A stretch of 39,048 bases of DNA from NCBI GenBank assembly GCA_025362015.1, contig JANYIO010000126.1:1-39048 (forward strand), read 5' to 3'. The DNA comes from Gammaproteobacteria bacterium (GTDB lineage Bacteria > Pseudomonadota > Gammaproteobacteria > Pseudomonadales > Cellvibrionaceae). Positions 1-9,487 of this stretch are shown here, piece after piece; the first letter of the stretch is position 1; each line of letters opens with the position of its first letter. The position numbers were made by a program, and so were the translations under genes. A model generated the notes under the pieces. It searched no databases. It was given only the letters and a program-made list of their open reading frames with translations, and was not told the DNA's origin.

Positions 1-1
1 T

Positions 2-3000
2 GATGGCGGCTTAAATCGCTTTGTGTCTGATACAAATCAATTTATTCACTACCAACGTCAGCCGGGCAATAACAACACTCTTATTAACAATATCACACGA
101 AGCCTGGCCGAAGATGCTGAAGGTAACTTATGGATTGGCACTCAAGGCGGCCTTGAAGAATTTAATTCTGAGCGCTCGCAGTTAACACATTACTCACATA
201 ACCCAGAGGACAATAAGAGTCTGCCCGGAAATCTCATTAAAAAAATCTTTATCGACCACCAGGGCATTATATGGATTGGCACCGATGGTACTGGCCTCAA
301 CCGTTTTGACCGCAACACAAAAATCTTTGAACAATTTATTAATCAACCCACCAACGCTAACAGCCTGACGCATAATGTTGTATTGAGCATTACAGAAGAT
401 CGACAACATAACCTATGGATTGGTACAGATGGCGGTGGGCTAAATAAATTTAACTATGCTACAAAAGAGTTTACCCACTACCTGCATGATAGTACGCGTA
501 GCACATCCATCTCTGATAATCGCGTTTTTAGTATCTTGGAAGATCGTCAAAACAACCTTTGGGTGGGAACTGAAAATAGCCTTAATGTCCTGCCACCTGC
601 CACAAATAACTTTATTCATATTCGTCACAACGATCAAAATCCGCAAAGTATGGCCAACGACTTTGTGCAAAGTATTTTTGAAGATCACAACGGTGACATT
701 TGGGTAGGCACCTTCCCCTCTGGCGCGAGCTTTCTGGATTCCGGAAATATGGCTTTTATTAGCCATTCTCATGTCGCGGACGACCCCAACAGCCTGAGCG
801 CTAATTCAGTGTTATCGGTTCTCGAAGATACTCAAGGTAAGCTCTGGTTTGGCACCGATGGTGGTGGCCTAAACAAATTTGACCCTAGCAATCAACAAAT
901 GACCTATTACCGTCACAAAGACGATGACCACAACAGTTTAAGCGGTAATTCTGTACTTTCTATCACAGAGGATTATCAGGGCAAACTTTGGCTGGGTATT
1001 TGGGGTGGGGGATTAAATCGCCTGGATCCGACAACCGAAAAGATCAATCAATATCGGGTGGATTACCAATATGATGTCACTTTGAGTGTTGATAACGCCT
1101 GGAAAGTATACGCGGACAAGCAACACGATTTATGGGTAGGCACTATCGGTGGTGGGCTCAATCAATTTGATGCTGCTCAGAATCATTTTACCCACTACGT
1201 TCCAATACCGGATAAGACCAGCATAGCCTCCTTTTTAATTTGGAGTATTTACGAAGATCATCACGGCTCAATTTGGCTAGGCACAGGTAATGGCCTCGAT
1301 AGATTTGACAAAAACACCCATGAATTTACCCACTATAAACATCTTGTTATTAATCCAAACAGCTTGAGTTTTGATATTGTGCTATCGCTTCATGAAGACA
1401 AACAAGGCTATATTTGGGTTGGCACCCGCGGTGCCGGCTTGGACAGATTAGATCCTGCCAGCGGCAACTTTAAACATTACAATCAAAATAATGGCTTGCC
1501 CGGTAACGTAGTCGTTTCTATTGAAGAGGATGACCACGGCAATTTATGGCTAGGGACCAATAATGGTTTGGCACGGCTTAATATCGCCACAGGCAAAGTG
1601 CGTAGTTATGATAAAAAAAATGGCTTGCAAGGCAACGAATTTAATATAGGTGCGGCTGCAAAGTTGCGCTCCGGCGAATTGATTTTTGGTGGCAGTCATG
1701 GCTACACCCAATTTCAGCCTGATACCGTTATTGAGAACAACTATTTGCCACGAGCTGTGATTAGAGATCTTCAGGTTTTAAATAAGTCTGTGCATATCAA
1801 TGGCGCGGATGGGATCTTAACAAAAACGATTGATCATACCTCCAGCATCACCTTGAACTATACACAGTCCGTGTTTTCCCTTGAGTTTGCGGCGCTAGGC
1901 TTCCGCCACGCTGAAAACAACCAATACGCTTATCGCTTAGTGGGTTTTGATAAAGACTGGAACGTCGTCGGCGCAAAAAGAAGCGCCACTTACACCAACC
2001 TCAATGCGGGAACCTATACATTCGAAGTCAAAGCCTCCAACAATGAAGGCCTGTGGAATGACATTCCAGCCTCCTTACAAATTCTTATTTTACCGCCGCC
2101 CTGGAAAACCTGGTGGGCTTACTCGCTCTACGCACTTGCAGTTTTGTTAGCAATATGCGCTTTTATTTACTCACAACAAAAAAAGGTAGCTTACGAACGC
2201 AGCATTAATTTGCGGCTACGCAATTTGGACAAAATGAAGAACGAATTTCTGGCCAATACATCGCATGAATTACGCACCCCCTTGATTGGTATTATCGGTT
2301 TAGCGGAATCCTTGGCTGACGGCGTTGGCGGGGTGCAAAGTGCCACGAGCAAAGCCAACCTCCATATGATTATTGCCAGCGGCCAACGTCTCGCTAACCT
2401 GGTAAATGACATATTAGATTTGTCAAAACTCAAAGATCACACCATAAAACTGTCACAAAAAGCCGTCAATTTACACACTCTCGTTGCCGCAGTCTTAGTG
2501 CTAATCAAACCCATGGTACCCAAGGGCACAATTGAACTGATCAATAATATCCCACTCGACTGCCCCGCAGTTTATGCGGATGAAGACCGACTACAGCAGA
2601 TACTCATAAATTTGGTCGGCAACGCCATCAAATTTACTCAAACAGGCTCTGTTACCGTGACTTGCAACCTACAAAATGAGCAGTTGCGAATCTCAGTGAT
2701 CGACACGGGCATAGGTATAGCGCCAGACGAATTTGCACGAATATTCCAATCATTTGAACAGCTTGATGGTTCAGAAAACCGACACTATGGCGGCACTGGT
2801 TTGGGTTTAGCGGTAACCCGACATTTAGTGAAATTGCATCAAGGTGACATAGATGTTGAATCAACTCCTGGTAAAGGCTCAACTTTCCACTTCACCTTGC
2901 CAGTGTGTACTCCAGATTTAGATATGGCAGCCAATGCCAATGATATAGCGACCATCGCACCTGAGCCCGAGATAGACATAGACTCAGCCAGGATAGTGTT

Positions 3001-4189
3001 GCCGCCCATGTTAGCCCCTACCTACACCCCAATCAGCAATAATGGCAAACTGCATATTTTAATTGTGGATGATGAGCCGATAAACCGGCAGGTTTTAATC
3101 AATCACTTGTCCATTGAAAATTATCAACTCTCTGTAGCATCCAGTGGCGTAGAGGCCATCCAACTGCTGGACAGCGGAGTAACCTTTGATTTGGTGTTAT
3201 TGGATATCATGATGCCGCGGATATCTGGCTACGATGTTTGTCAGCATATACGTAAAAAATATTCATCCCATGAACTACCCGTTATCTTCCTCACCGCTAA
3301 AAACCAGGCGATGGATTTAGCCACAGGTTTCAATGTAGGTGCTAACGACTTCGTCACTAAGCCAGTATCGAAAATTGAACTGCTGGCCCGAATTAATACT
3401 CACATAGCGCTACTCGAAACCAGCCGTACACTCGAACAAAAGGTTACTGAGCGAACTAGCGAACTTGAAGAAAAAAATCGCGACCTGAAACTTGCTAACC
3501 TGAAGCTTGAAAGCATCAGTTTTGCAGACACATTAACCGGATTAAATAATCGCCGCTTTCTCTACAAAACACTGCCGCTCGATATCGCACTGACAATTCG
3601 CGCACACTTGAACAAAGTGGAGCGCCCACCACAAGATGAAAGCGACATTATATTTTTTCTATTAGATATTGATCATTTCAAACTGGTTAATGATGTTTAC
3701 GGCCACAACAACGGCGACAACATTTTGATACAAATAGCCAATACCTTGCGCAAAGTTTGTCGCGAATCAGATCATATAATTCGCTGGGGAGGAGAAGAAT
3801 TTCTAATCGTCAGCCGCTTCACCAATCGCGATCAAGCCCCCATCATTGCAGAGCGCATTCGCCTTACTATAGAAGAGCAGTTGTTTGAATTAGATAATCA
3901 AACAACTATTCATAAAACCTGCTCAATTGGCTATGTTAGTTTTCCCTTTAACAAAGCAATGCCTGCAGCCATTGGCTTGGAGGAAATTATTAATATTGCC
4001 GACCAATGTTTATATATGGTTAAACATAACCAACGCAACGGTTGGCTAGGATTCTCCCAAAAAGAGGACGCGTCACTAAGCTATGAACAACTGTTAAATG
4101 ACCCGGGGAAATACATCGAAAGTGGCGAGCTCTTATTGAAAACATCCATAACTGGCAAATTGCACTGGAATGCACTTAAGCAAGAGTAA
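2..4189 (+). CDS. Hybrid sensor histidine kinase / response regulator / diguanylate cyclase (5' truncated)
   Basis: A periplasm-sensing hybrid signalling protein that should feed an external cue into phosphotransfer and c-di-GMP synthesis. The frame is open to the left edge: bases 2-22 read DGGLNRF, the end of another propeller repeat, so the true start and signal peptide lie outside the window. At least eleven LW(I/V/L)GT...GGGLN(R/K)F repeats about 52 codons apart fill bases 100-1600 (Reg_prop blades). A Y_Y_Y domain follows (about 1880-2090), then a membrane helix (about 2100-2170). The HisKA phospho-acceptor His of HELRTP is at 2264-2266. The HATPase has the N-box NLVGNAIKF and DTGIGIA/GGTGLGL. 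The receiver phospho-acceptor Asp is at 3203-3205. A short coiled coil leads to a GGDEF domain with active site GGEEF (3788-3802) and inhibitory site RESD (3761-3772) five residues earlier. Most relatives of this type end in an AraC DNA-binding domain; this one ends in a cyclase. Convergent with the next gene. Confidence 0.93.
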   Translation, partial: DGGLNRFVSDTNQFIHYQRQPGNNNTLINNITRSLAEDAEGNLWIGTQGGLEEFNSERSQLTHYSHNPEDNKSLPGNLIKKIFIDHQGIIWIGTDGTGLNRFDRNTKIFEQFINQPTNANSLTHNVVLSITEDRQHNLWIGTDGGGLNKFNYATKEFTHYLHDSTRSTSISDNRVFSILEDRQNNLWVGTENSLNVLPPATNNFIHIRHNDQNPQSMANDFVQSIFEDHNGDIWVGTFPSGASFLDSGNMAFISHSHVADDPNSLSANSVLSVLEDTQGKLWFGTDGGGLNKFDPSNQQMTYYRHKDDDHNSLSGNSVLSITEDYQGKLWLGIWGGGLNRLDPTTEKINQYRVDYQYDVTLSVDNAWKVYADKQHDLWVGTIGGGLNQFDAAQNHFTHYVPIPDKTSIASFLIWSIYEDHHGSIWLGTGNGLDRFDKNTHEFTHYKHLVINPNSLSFDIVLSLHEDKQGYIWVGTRGAGLDRLDPASGNFKHYNQNNGLPGNVVVSIEEDDHGNLWLGTNNGLARLNIATGKVRSYDKKNGLQGNEFNIGAAAKLRSGELIFGGSHGYTQFQPDTVIENNYLPRAVIRDLQVLNKSVHINGADGILTKTIDHTSSITLNYTQSVFSLEFAALGFRHAENNQYAYRLVGFDKDWNVVGAKRSATYTNLNAGTYTFEVKASNNEGLWNDIPASLQILILPPPWKTWWAYSLYALAVLLAICAFIYSQQKKVAYERSINLRLRNLDKMKNEFLANTSHELRTPLIGIIGLAESLADGVGGVQSATSKANLHMIIASGQRLANLVNDILDLSKLKDHTIKLSQKAVNLHTLVAAVLVLIKPMVPKGTIELINNIPLDCPAVYADEDRLQQILINLVGNAIKFTQTGSVTVTCNLQNEQLRISVIDTGIGIAPDEFARIFQSFEQLDGSENRHYGGTGLGLAVTRHLVKLHQGDIDVESTPGKGSTFHFTLPVCTPDLDMAANANDIATIAPEPEIDIDSARIVLPPMLAPTYTPISNNGKLHILIVDDEPINRQVLINHLSIENYQLSVASSGVEAIQLLDSGVTFDLVLLDIMMPRISGYDVCQHIRKKYSSHELPVIFLTAKNQAMDLATGFNVGANDFVTKPVSKIELLARINTHIALLETSRTLEQKVTERTSELEEKNRDLKLANLKLESISFADTLTGLNNRRFLYKTLPLDIALTIRAHLNKVERPPQDESDIIFFLLDIDHFKLVNDVYGHNNGDNILIQIANTLRKVCRESDHIIRWGGEEFLIVSRFTNRDQAPIIAERIRLTIEEQLFELDNQTTIHKTCSIGYVSFPFNKAMPAAIGLEEIINIADQCLYMVKHNQRNGWLGFSQKEDASLSYEQLLNDPGKYIESGELLLKTSITGKLHWNALKQE

Positions 4190-4282
4190 GTCAGAGAGAA
4201 TAAATACCCATGTGGCATCAAATGATAGGCCGCTCGCCCCCACTAACATTGTCCGTTTACTTCTGGGCGCTTTACTATTGAT

Positions 4283-5155
4283 TTACCCCCCAGTTTCACT
4301 GTGGAACCACTGCTTCACTAACGGCAATAAGCTCGGCCGCCACGGCCTTGCTTGCACACCAAAGCCGTCGCGAATTCTACGGCAACCTAATACGGCACTC
4401 ATTGGTTCATTCATAGGGACTTGATCGCACAAGGTGAAATTTGCCTCTTGAGCCAACAGCTGTTGCTGCGCGAGCAATTGCACCAACTGCTCGCCAAATT
4501 CCGCTTCGGTGAGCGCATCACCGCTGCAATAGTGCATTACACCCCAGTTGTCGGCGCCGCTGGCAATTTGTTTGACGACAGCAACGGCGACCCGCGCAAC
4601 ATCAGATAGAAGTGTAGGGGCACCGCGTAATCGAGTATGCAGCTGCATTGCTTGTTGCGCGCGAATACCCACAAGTAAACGGGTACAAAGATTATCGCCA
4701 TAACTACCAATAACCCAGCCCAAACGCAGCACAACGGCCTTGGCCAAACTGTGCTCAATAGCCTGTTCCGCCGCAAAAAATGCCTGTCCAGCGGGGCTGA
4801 CTGGTGCGGGAATATCCTTTTCGCTGTGACTACTTTTGAGATCACTGCCAAACACTTTATAACTGGAAAAGTGCAGCAAAGGCACCCCCAAAGACGCACA
4901 TGCAAATGCCACATTAGCAGCAACTACCGGCAACAACGCTTGCTGTTCCGTGTTGGGAGTATCATCCCAACCCACTGTATTGATTACCACATCCGGTTTA
5001 AGCGTTGCGATATAACTGGCCACTGCGCCGGCGTCAATCCAGTTCAACTCACTTGCACTCGGCGCAAACAACTTGCAATGCTCGCGCTCCAGGTCGTGCT
5101 CAAGCGCGCGCCCAAGCGAGCTAGTAATATCCGTAACCAGAATTTTATAAGGCAT
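4283..5155 (-). CDS. RmlD-like NAD(P)-binding sugar-nucleotide reductase homologue, catalytic motifs eroded
   Basis: A 290-aa protein with the layout of the RmlD/dTDP-4-dehydrorhamnose reductase branch of extended short-chain dehydrogenases: a beta-alpha-beta start (YKILVTDITSSLGRAL), the KPDVVINTVGWDDTPNTEQ segment matching RmlD's KPDVVINAAA-type strand, FSSYKVFGS where RmlD has the STDYVFDG strand, and a C-terminal half with VVLRLGWVIG. Two expected signatures are weak. The GxxGxxG dinucleotide loop keeps only its last Gly (DITSSLG). The YxxxK catalytic pair, normally in a YGxSKLxGE-like segment, is replaced by AGQAFFAAEQ. It may therefore have lost reductase activity or act as a structural or regulatory homologue. 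It stands alone, convergent with the sensor kinase and divergent from kup across 230 bp with no recognised element. The fold is fairly sure; the function is open. Confidence 0.8.
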   Translation of the reverse strand: MPYKILVTDITSSLGRALEHDLEREHCKLFAPSASELNWIDAGAVASYIATLKPDVVINTVGWDDTPNTEQQALLPVVAANVAFACASLGVPLLHFSSYKVFGSDLKSSHSEKDIPAPVSPAGQAFFAAEQAIEHSLAKAVVLRLGWVIGSYGDNLCTRLLVGIRAQQAMQLHTRLRGAPTLLSDVARVAVAVVKQIASGADNWGVMHYCSGDALTEAEFGEQLVQLLAQQQLLAQEANFTLCDQVPMNEPMSAVLGCRRIRDGFGVQARPWRPSLLPLVKQWFHSETGG

Positions 5156-5385
5156 ATTAATGCAACTCGCTCACTACCCGTGGACACTACTTGATTTGTG
5201 GTCGGAGTCTGGCAAAGACACCTGCAAATATCAACATAAACACTCAAACACAGCATTGATCATAAAATTCCAACACAAATGGGATGACTTGTACTCCGCT
5301 TCTGGCACAATATGCGCCGCGTTGTTTGCCCCCACCAAAATAACTTGGCAATACGCTCATTCTTCGTCCACGCGCAGGTAATGAA

Positions 5386-7275
5386 ATGTCTAGCAGTGCT
5401 ACGCCGCATAAATCTTCCCACATTGCTTTAACCATAGCTGCGCTAGGCGTAGTTTTTGGCGATATTGGTACCAGCCCACTTTATGCCCTTAAAGAAACTT
5501 TTAGCCCCATCCACGGGATTCCTTTTTCAGAGGCCACTGTATTAGGCGGTTTATCAACCGTATTTTGGTCGCTGATGTTTGTGGTGACGCTCAAATATGT
5601 AACCTTGGTGATGCGTGCCGACAACCACGGCGAAGGCGGCACCATGGCACTATTAGCATTGGTACTTGATTCCGTTAAAGATCACCCCAATTGGCGCCCG
5701 GGATTAATGCTGTTAGGTGTTGCAGGTGCGTCATTATTTTATGGCGATTCAGTGTTAACGCCGGCGATTTCAGTCTTGTCTGCGGTTGAGGGTTTAGAAG
5801 TTGCCACCAGTGCGTTTAAACCTTATGTAGTGCCTATTGCAGTTGGAATTTTAATTGGCTTATTTGCCCTGCAACGCGCTGGCAGCTCCAAAGTAGGCGC
5901 TATTTTTGGCCCCATTACCATCGCGTGGTTTATCGCGTTAGCAGCGTCTGGGGCATGGGGCATTTGTCAAAATCCGATGGTGTTAAGCGCACTAAATCCA
6001 ATTTATGCTTTTCATTTTTTGACTGACCACGGCTGGGCTTCATTTCTTGTTCTCGGCGCCGTCATCTTATCCGTAACGGGAGCCGAAGCGCTGTATGTTG
6101 ATATGGGTCACTTTGGCAAGGGGCCAATACGTACTGCCTGGTTTGCATTGGTATTCCCATCACTCATCCTGAATTACTTTGGCCAGGGGGCGATCATCCT
6201 ACAAGATCCCACCACTATCGTTAACCCGTTCTTTCATATGTTTCCCGACTGGGCACTCTACCCAATTATTATCCTCGCTTGCTGTGCGACAGTAATTGCC
6301 TCACAAGCAGTCATTGCCGGCACCTATTCCTTAACCAAACAAGCGGTGCAATTGGGTTTCTTTCCTCGCCTGAAAGTAGTGCAAACTTCGGCGCAAGAAA
6401 TTGGGCAAATTTATCTACCCGGCGTAACCAATTTTCTGCTCTTCGCCGTCATCCTCATTGTGGTTAGTTTTGGCTCCTCATCTGCACTCGCATCAGCTTA
6501 TGGAGTAGCAGTAACAGGCGATATGCTGGTCACCAGTATCCTCACGTTCTTTGTGATTTATTTTGGCTGGAAGCTGCCGCTGTATTTATGCATTGCTTCA
6601 ACCAGTATTTTTGTCTGCATCGATTTAGCTTTTTTTAGTGCCAGCATCATGAAAGTATTTGAAGGCGGCTGGTTACCGATCCTGATTGCTTCTACCGTAT
6701 TTATGCTAATGACAACCTGGCGCCGCGGCCGCGAGGTTTTATTTAAGCGCCTAAGCTCATCCTCGGTACCACTCAATATCCTGTTGCCCTCGCTCTTCAT
6801 TAGCCCGCCGTTACGCGTACCCGGCACTGCGATATTTTTAACGGCTACACCAGACGCCACGCCACATGCCTTATTGCACAATCTCAACCACAATAAAGTG
6901 CTCCATGAGCGGGTAGTATTCCTGAATGTAGAAGTTGGCAACGTGCCCTGGATTGAACAGGAAGATTCCTGTGATGTAGAAGATATGGGTAACAACTGTT
7001 ATCGCGTGATCATTCATTTAGGCTTTATGAATCAGCCCGATATTAGCCAGGCACTGAAAGCCTGTGAAAGCAAAGGCCTGTACTTCAAGATGATGGAAAC
7101 TTCTTTCTTCCTTTCACGCGAAAAAATTGTTCCGGTCGCAACGCTTGATAGCGGTATGCCGTTCTGGCAAGAGCGCCTGTTTGCCACCATGGCACGCAAT
7201 GCGGGTACGGCAGTGGATCACTTTAATATTCCCACCAACCGCGTAATTGAACTAGGTACACAGGTGGAGATTTAA
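5386..7275 (+). CDS. kup: Low-affinity K+ uptake transporter Kup (KUP/HAK/KT family)
   Basis: An inner-membrane K+/H+ symporter of 629 aa, the usual Kup length. The family signature GDIGTSPLYALKE is at residues 25-37, followed by many hydrophobic helices up to about residue 455 and a hydrophilic cytoplasmic C-terminal domain (about 460-629). Further family motifs include NHGEGG, YGDSVLTPAISVLSAVEG and GAEALYVDMGHFG. The ATG at 5386 has the weak ribosome site CAGGTAATG just upstream. The gene begins 230 bp from the divergent RmlD-like gene and ends 8 bp before the FAD oxidoreductase, so co-transcription with the following genes is possible although no functional link is evident. Start and family are well supported. 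Confidence 0.96.
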   Translation: MSSSATPHKSSHIALTIAALGVVFGDIGTSPLYALKETFSPIHGIPFSEATVLGGLSTVFWSLMFVVTLKYVTLVMRADNHGEGGTMALLALVLDSVKDHPNWRPGLMLLGVAGASLFYGDSVLTPAISVLSAVEGLEVATSAFKPYVVPIAVGILIGLFALQRAGSSKVGAIFGPITIAWFIALAASGAWGICQNPMVLSALNPIYAFHFLTDHGWASFLVLGAVILSVTGAEALYVDMGHFGKGPIRTAWFALVFPSLILNYFGQGAIILQDPTTIVNPFFHMFPDWALYPIIILACCATVIASQAVIAGTYSLTKQAVQLGFFPRLKVVQTSAQEIGQIYLPGVTNFLLFAVILIVVSFGSSSALASAYGVAVTGDMLVTSILTFFVIYFGWKLPLYLCIASTSIFVCIDLAFFSASIMKVFEGGWLPILIASTVFMLMTTWRRGREVLFKRLSSSSVPLNILLPSLFISPPLRVPGTAIFLTATPDATPHALLHNLNHNKVLHERVVFLNVEVGNVPWIEQEDSCDVEDMGNNCYRVIIHLGFMNQPDISQALKACESKGLYFKMMETSFFLSREKIVPVATLDSGMPFWQERLFATMARNAGTAVDHFNIPTNRVIELGTQVEI

Positions 7276-7283
7276 AACACACT

Positions 7284-8588
7284 ATGCCCTCACCCCCTAT
7301 CAAGCTCCAACTCGACACAGTCATAATCGGCGGTGGAATAGCTGGCTTGTGGCTGGCGAATCGCTTGCAGAGTGAGGGCTTTAGCATAGCGCTGTTTGAA
7401 CACAAAGCCTTGGGTAGCGATCAAACTATCGCCTCGCAAGGCATGATTCACGGCGGGATGAAGTACACGCTAAGCGGCGCCTTAACCGGTGCTTCTGAAG
7501 CGATTGCCGAAATGCCACAGCATTGGCGCGCATGCTTGTGTGGCGAAGGTGATGTTGATTTACGCAACACTCGTATTTTAAGCGACCACTTTTATCTATG
7601 GTCCGGCGATAGCATAGCCGCCAAACTCACCAGCTTTCTCGCCAGCAAAGCCACCAGAGGCCGGGTTGATCATGTACCTGACTCTCATCGCCCGCCACTG
7701 TTACGCCATCCTGATTTCAAAGGTAACCTCTATAAACTCGTCGATATTGTGCTCGATGTACCCAGCTTGATAACTAACCTTGCCCATAATATTGAAGGCC
7801 ACAGTTTTCTCATCGACTGGACGCAAGCGCAGCTGCACAAAGATGTAGACGGCAGAGTAAGTTTAACTATGCGGCAAGACGATAAAGAGTTTGAAATCCA
7901 TGCCCAGCGCTTTATTTTCAGTGCTGGCCAAGGCAATGCCCATTTACTCAAGCAACTTGGGCTAAACAGCCCTGCGATGCAACTGCGTCCACTACAACAA
8001 GTTTTAGTTAAACATCATCACCCCTACGTCTTTTTCGGCCATTGTATGGGCACAGATACCACACCACGCTTAACTATATCCAGCCACAAACTAAACACTC
8101 ACGAACAGGTTTGGTATCTGGGCGGCAGCCTCGCTGAAAAAGGCACAGTTATGGAAGCCGATCAACTTATTGCCGCCGCGCAGCAAGAGCTGAGCGAGCT
8201 AATTCCCTGGGTAGATTTACGTTATGCAGAGTGGGCAACATTACCGGTTACCCGCGCGGAACCTTTACAGCCCAACTTTATGCGCCCCGATAATGCCTTT
8301 GTTGCACCCGCTGAAGGCTGCAACAACCTTATAGTCGCTTGGCCAACCAAATTGACCCTAGTACCTAATCTCGCCAACCAGGTACTTGATATACTTCTTA
8401 AAGAAAATATCGCAGCGGGAGAGCTGGCTGAATCTACGAGAGCCATCACCCAATTGCGCCAAGTACTAGCCACTCCACCCATTGCCCACACTCCATGGGA
8501 ATTAGCTTTCCCGCCAAGCATGAGTGCCGAAGATGTGTTGAGCCTAAAATTTTCTACTCCTGCTGACGACGATGAGGGGCAAGACTAA
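7284..8588 (+). CDS. FAD-dependent oxidoreductase (DAO/GlpD-like fold)
   Basis: A 434-aa flavoprotein. The N-terminal Rossmann motif VIIGGGIAGLWLANRL (GxGxxG, about residues 13-28) binds the FAD ADP moiety and is followed by an acidic strand end (ALFEHKALGS). The segment TIASQGMIHGGMKYTLSG resembles the second FAD-contact loop of D-amino-acid oxidase/glycerol-3-phosphate dehydrogenase relatives, and RFIFSAGQGN is the usual ATG/SAG-type FAD strand. No signal peptide or membrane helix is visible, so it is probably cytoplasmic. It starts 8 bp after kup and its stop overlaps the next ATG by one base (TAATG), which implies translational coupling to the aldo/keto reductase and a shared substrate. 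The substrate cannot be named from sequence. Confidence 0.88.
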   Translation: MPSPPIKLQLDTVIIGGGIAGLWLANRLQSEGFSIALFEHKALGSDQTIASQGMIHGGMKYTLSGALTGASEAIAEMPQHWRACLCGEGDVDLRNTRILSDHFYLWSGDSIAAKLTSFLASKATRGRVDHVPDSHRPPLLRHPDFKGNLYKLVDIVLDVPSLITNLAHNIEGHSFLIDWTQAQLHKDVDGRVSLTMRQDDKEFEIHAQRFIFSAGQGNAHLLKQLGLNSPAMQLRPLQQVLVKHHHPYVFFGHCMGTDTTPRLTISSHKLNTHEQVWYLGGSLAEKGTVMEADQLIAAAQQELSELIPWVDLRYAEWATLPVTRAEPLQPNFMRPDNAFVAPAEGCNNLIVAWPTKLTLVPNLANQVLDILLKENIAAGELAESTRAITQLRQVLATPPIAHTPWELAFPPSMSAEDVLSLKFSTPADDDEGQD

Positions 8589-9397
8589 TGCTACCGCAAA
8601 CACGTCTTGGCAAAACCGATCTGTATATCAGCCGCTTAGGCTTGGGCACTGTAAAACTAGGGCGCAATCAGGGCGTGAAATTTCCTGAAGCATTTGCTTT
8701 GCCGAGCGATGCCGAGGCACGCGAACTCCTAAGCCTCGCGCGCGATTTAGGTATCAACCTACTCGACACTGCTCCTGCTTATGGGGTGAGCGAAGAGCGG
8801 CTTGGTGGCTTGCTACGCGGTGAGCGCAAAGAATGGATCATTTGCTCCAAGGCGGGTGAAAGCTTTGACGGCATCGAATCACATTTTGATTTCAGCCCCG
8901 AAGCCTTGCGTAAAAGCCTCGAACGCAGCCTGCGCCAACTGCGCACCGATTTTGTGGATATTCTGCTAATTCACTCAGACGGCAACGACAACGATATTAT
9001 TCACAGAGATCAAGTGTTACATACCCTCGCCCAGTTCAAACGGGAAGGCTGGATTCGCGCCTTCGGCATGTCCACCAAAACCTTACCCGGCGGCCTGCTC
9101 TGCGCCAGGGAAGCGGACGTGGTGATGACGACTTACGACCCGGAGTTGGATGCAGATCGCCAACTGCTGGATGAATGCGCCGCACAAAATACCGGTGTAC
9201 TGCTCAAAAAAATATTTAACAGTGGCCACTTGCTGAACCAACCGCAAACCCAAAACAAATCACCGCGCGCAGCCATTGAACAACAAATGCAGCTAATTTT
9301 TTCACACAAAGCCGTCAACAGTGCCATAATCGGCACCCTGAATTGCCAGCATTTGCGAGATAATGTTGTCTGTGCACTTGGTGCTCTCATCGCTTAA
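8588..9397 (+). CDS. Aldo/keto reductase
   Basis: An NAD(P)H-dependent aldo/keto reductase of 269 aa, somewhat short for the AKR family. The expected catalytic tetrad is present: Asp60 and Tyr65 in LLDTAPAYG, Lys88 in ICSKAGE and His129 in ILLIHSDG. The start TRLGKTDLYISRLGLGT is typical of the family, and the C-terminal NSAIIGTLNCQHLRDNV matches the cofactor-binding loop of the auxin-induced-protein subgroup. It overlaps the upstream FAD oxidoreductase by one base, so the two are probably translated together and may act on successive oxidation states of one metabolite; this is inference. The region after the stop contains a degenerate 14-nt tandem repeat. Confidence 0.92.
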   Translation: MLPQTRLGKTDLYISRLGLGTVKLGRNQGVKFPEAFALPSDAEARELLSLARDLGINLLDTAPAYGVSEERLGGLLRGERKEWIICSKAGESFDGIESHFDFSPEALRKSLERSLRQLRTDFVDILLIHSDGNDNDIIHRDQVLHTLAQFKREGWIRAFGMSTKTLPGGLLCAREADVVMTTYDPELDADRQLLDECAAQNTGVLLKKIFNSGHLLNQPQTQNKSPRAAIEQQMQLIFSHKAVNSAIIGTLNCQHLRDNVVCALGALIA

Positions 9398-9480
9398 CTT
9401 TTCATTGCCTAACTTTTATTGTCTGATTGTTATTGCCTAATTTTTATCATCTAACGTTTACGCGTAACTATTATTAACTA
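9398..9480. repeat. Degenerate ~14-nt tandem repeat between aldo/keto reductase gene and hisI
   Basis: Six head-to-tail units occupy the whole gap, each a T-rich stretch ending in a TAA/TGA-like trinucleotide: CTTTTCATTGCCTAA (9398-9412), CTTTTATTGTCTGA (9413-9426), TTGTTATTGCCTAA (9427-9440), TTTTTATCATCTAA (9441-9454), CGTTTACGCGTAA (9455-9467) and CTATTATTAACTA (9468-9480). The array starts right after the reductase stop codon, whose own context (GCTTAA) resembles a unit end. It probably arose by slipped duplication; no function is known. Confidence 0.6.
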
Positions 9481-9487
9481 GCAAAGA

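Noticed and set aside
4170-4424. 84-codon plus-strand frame overlapping the ends of the sensor kinase and RmlD-like genes
   Set aside because: It lies mainly antisense to the RmlD-like gene and has no recognisable domain or ribosome site.
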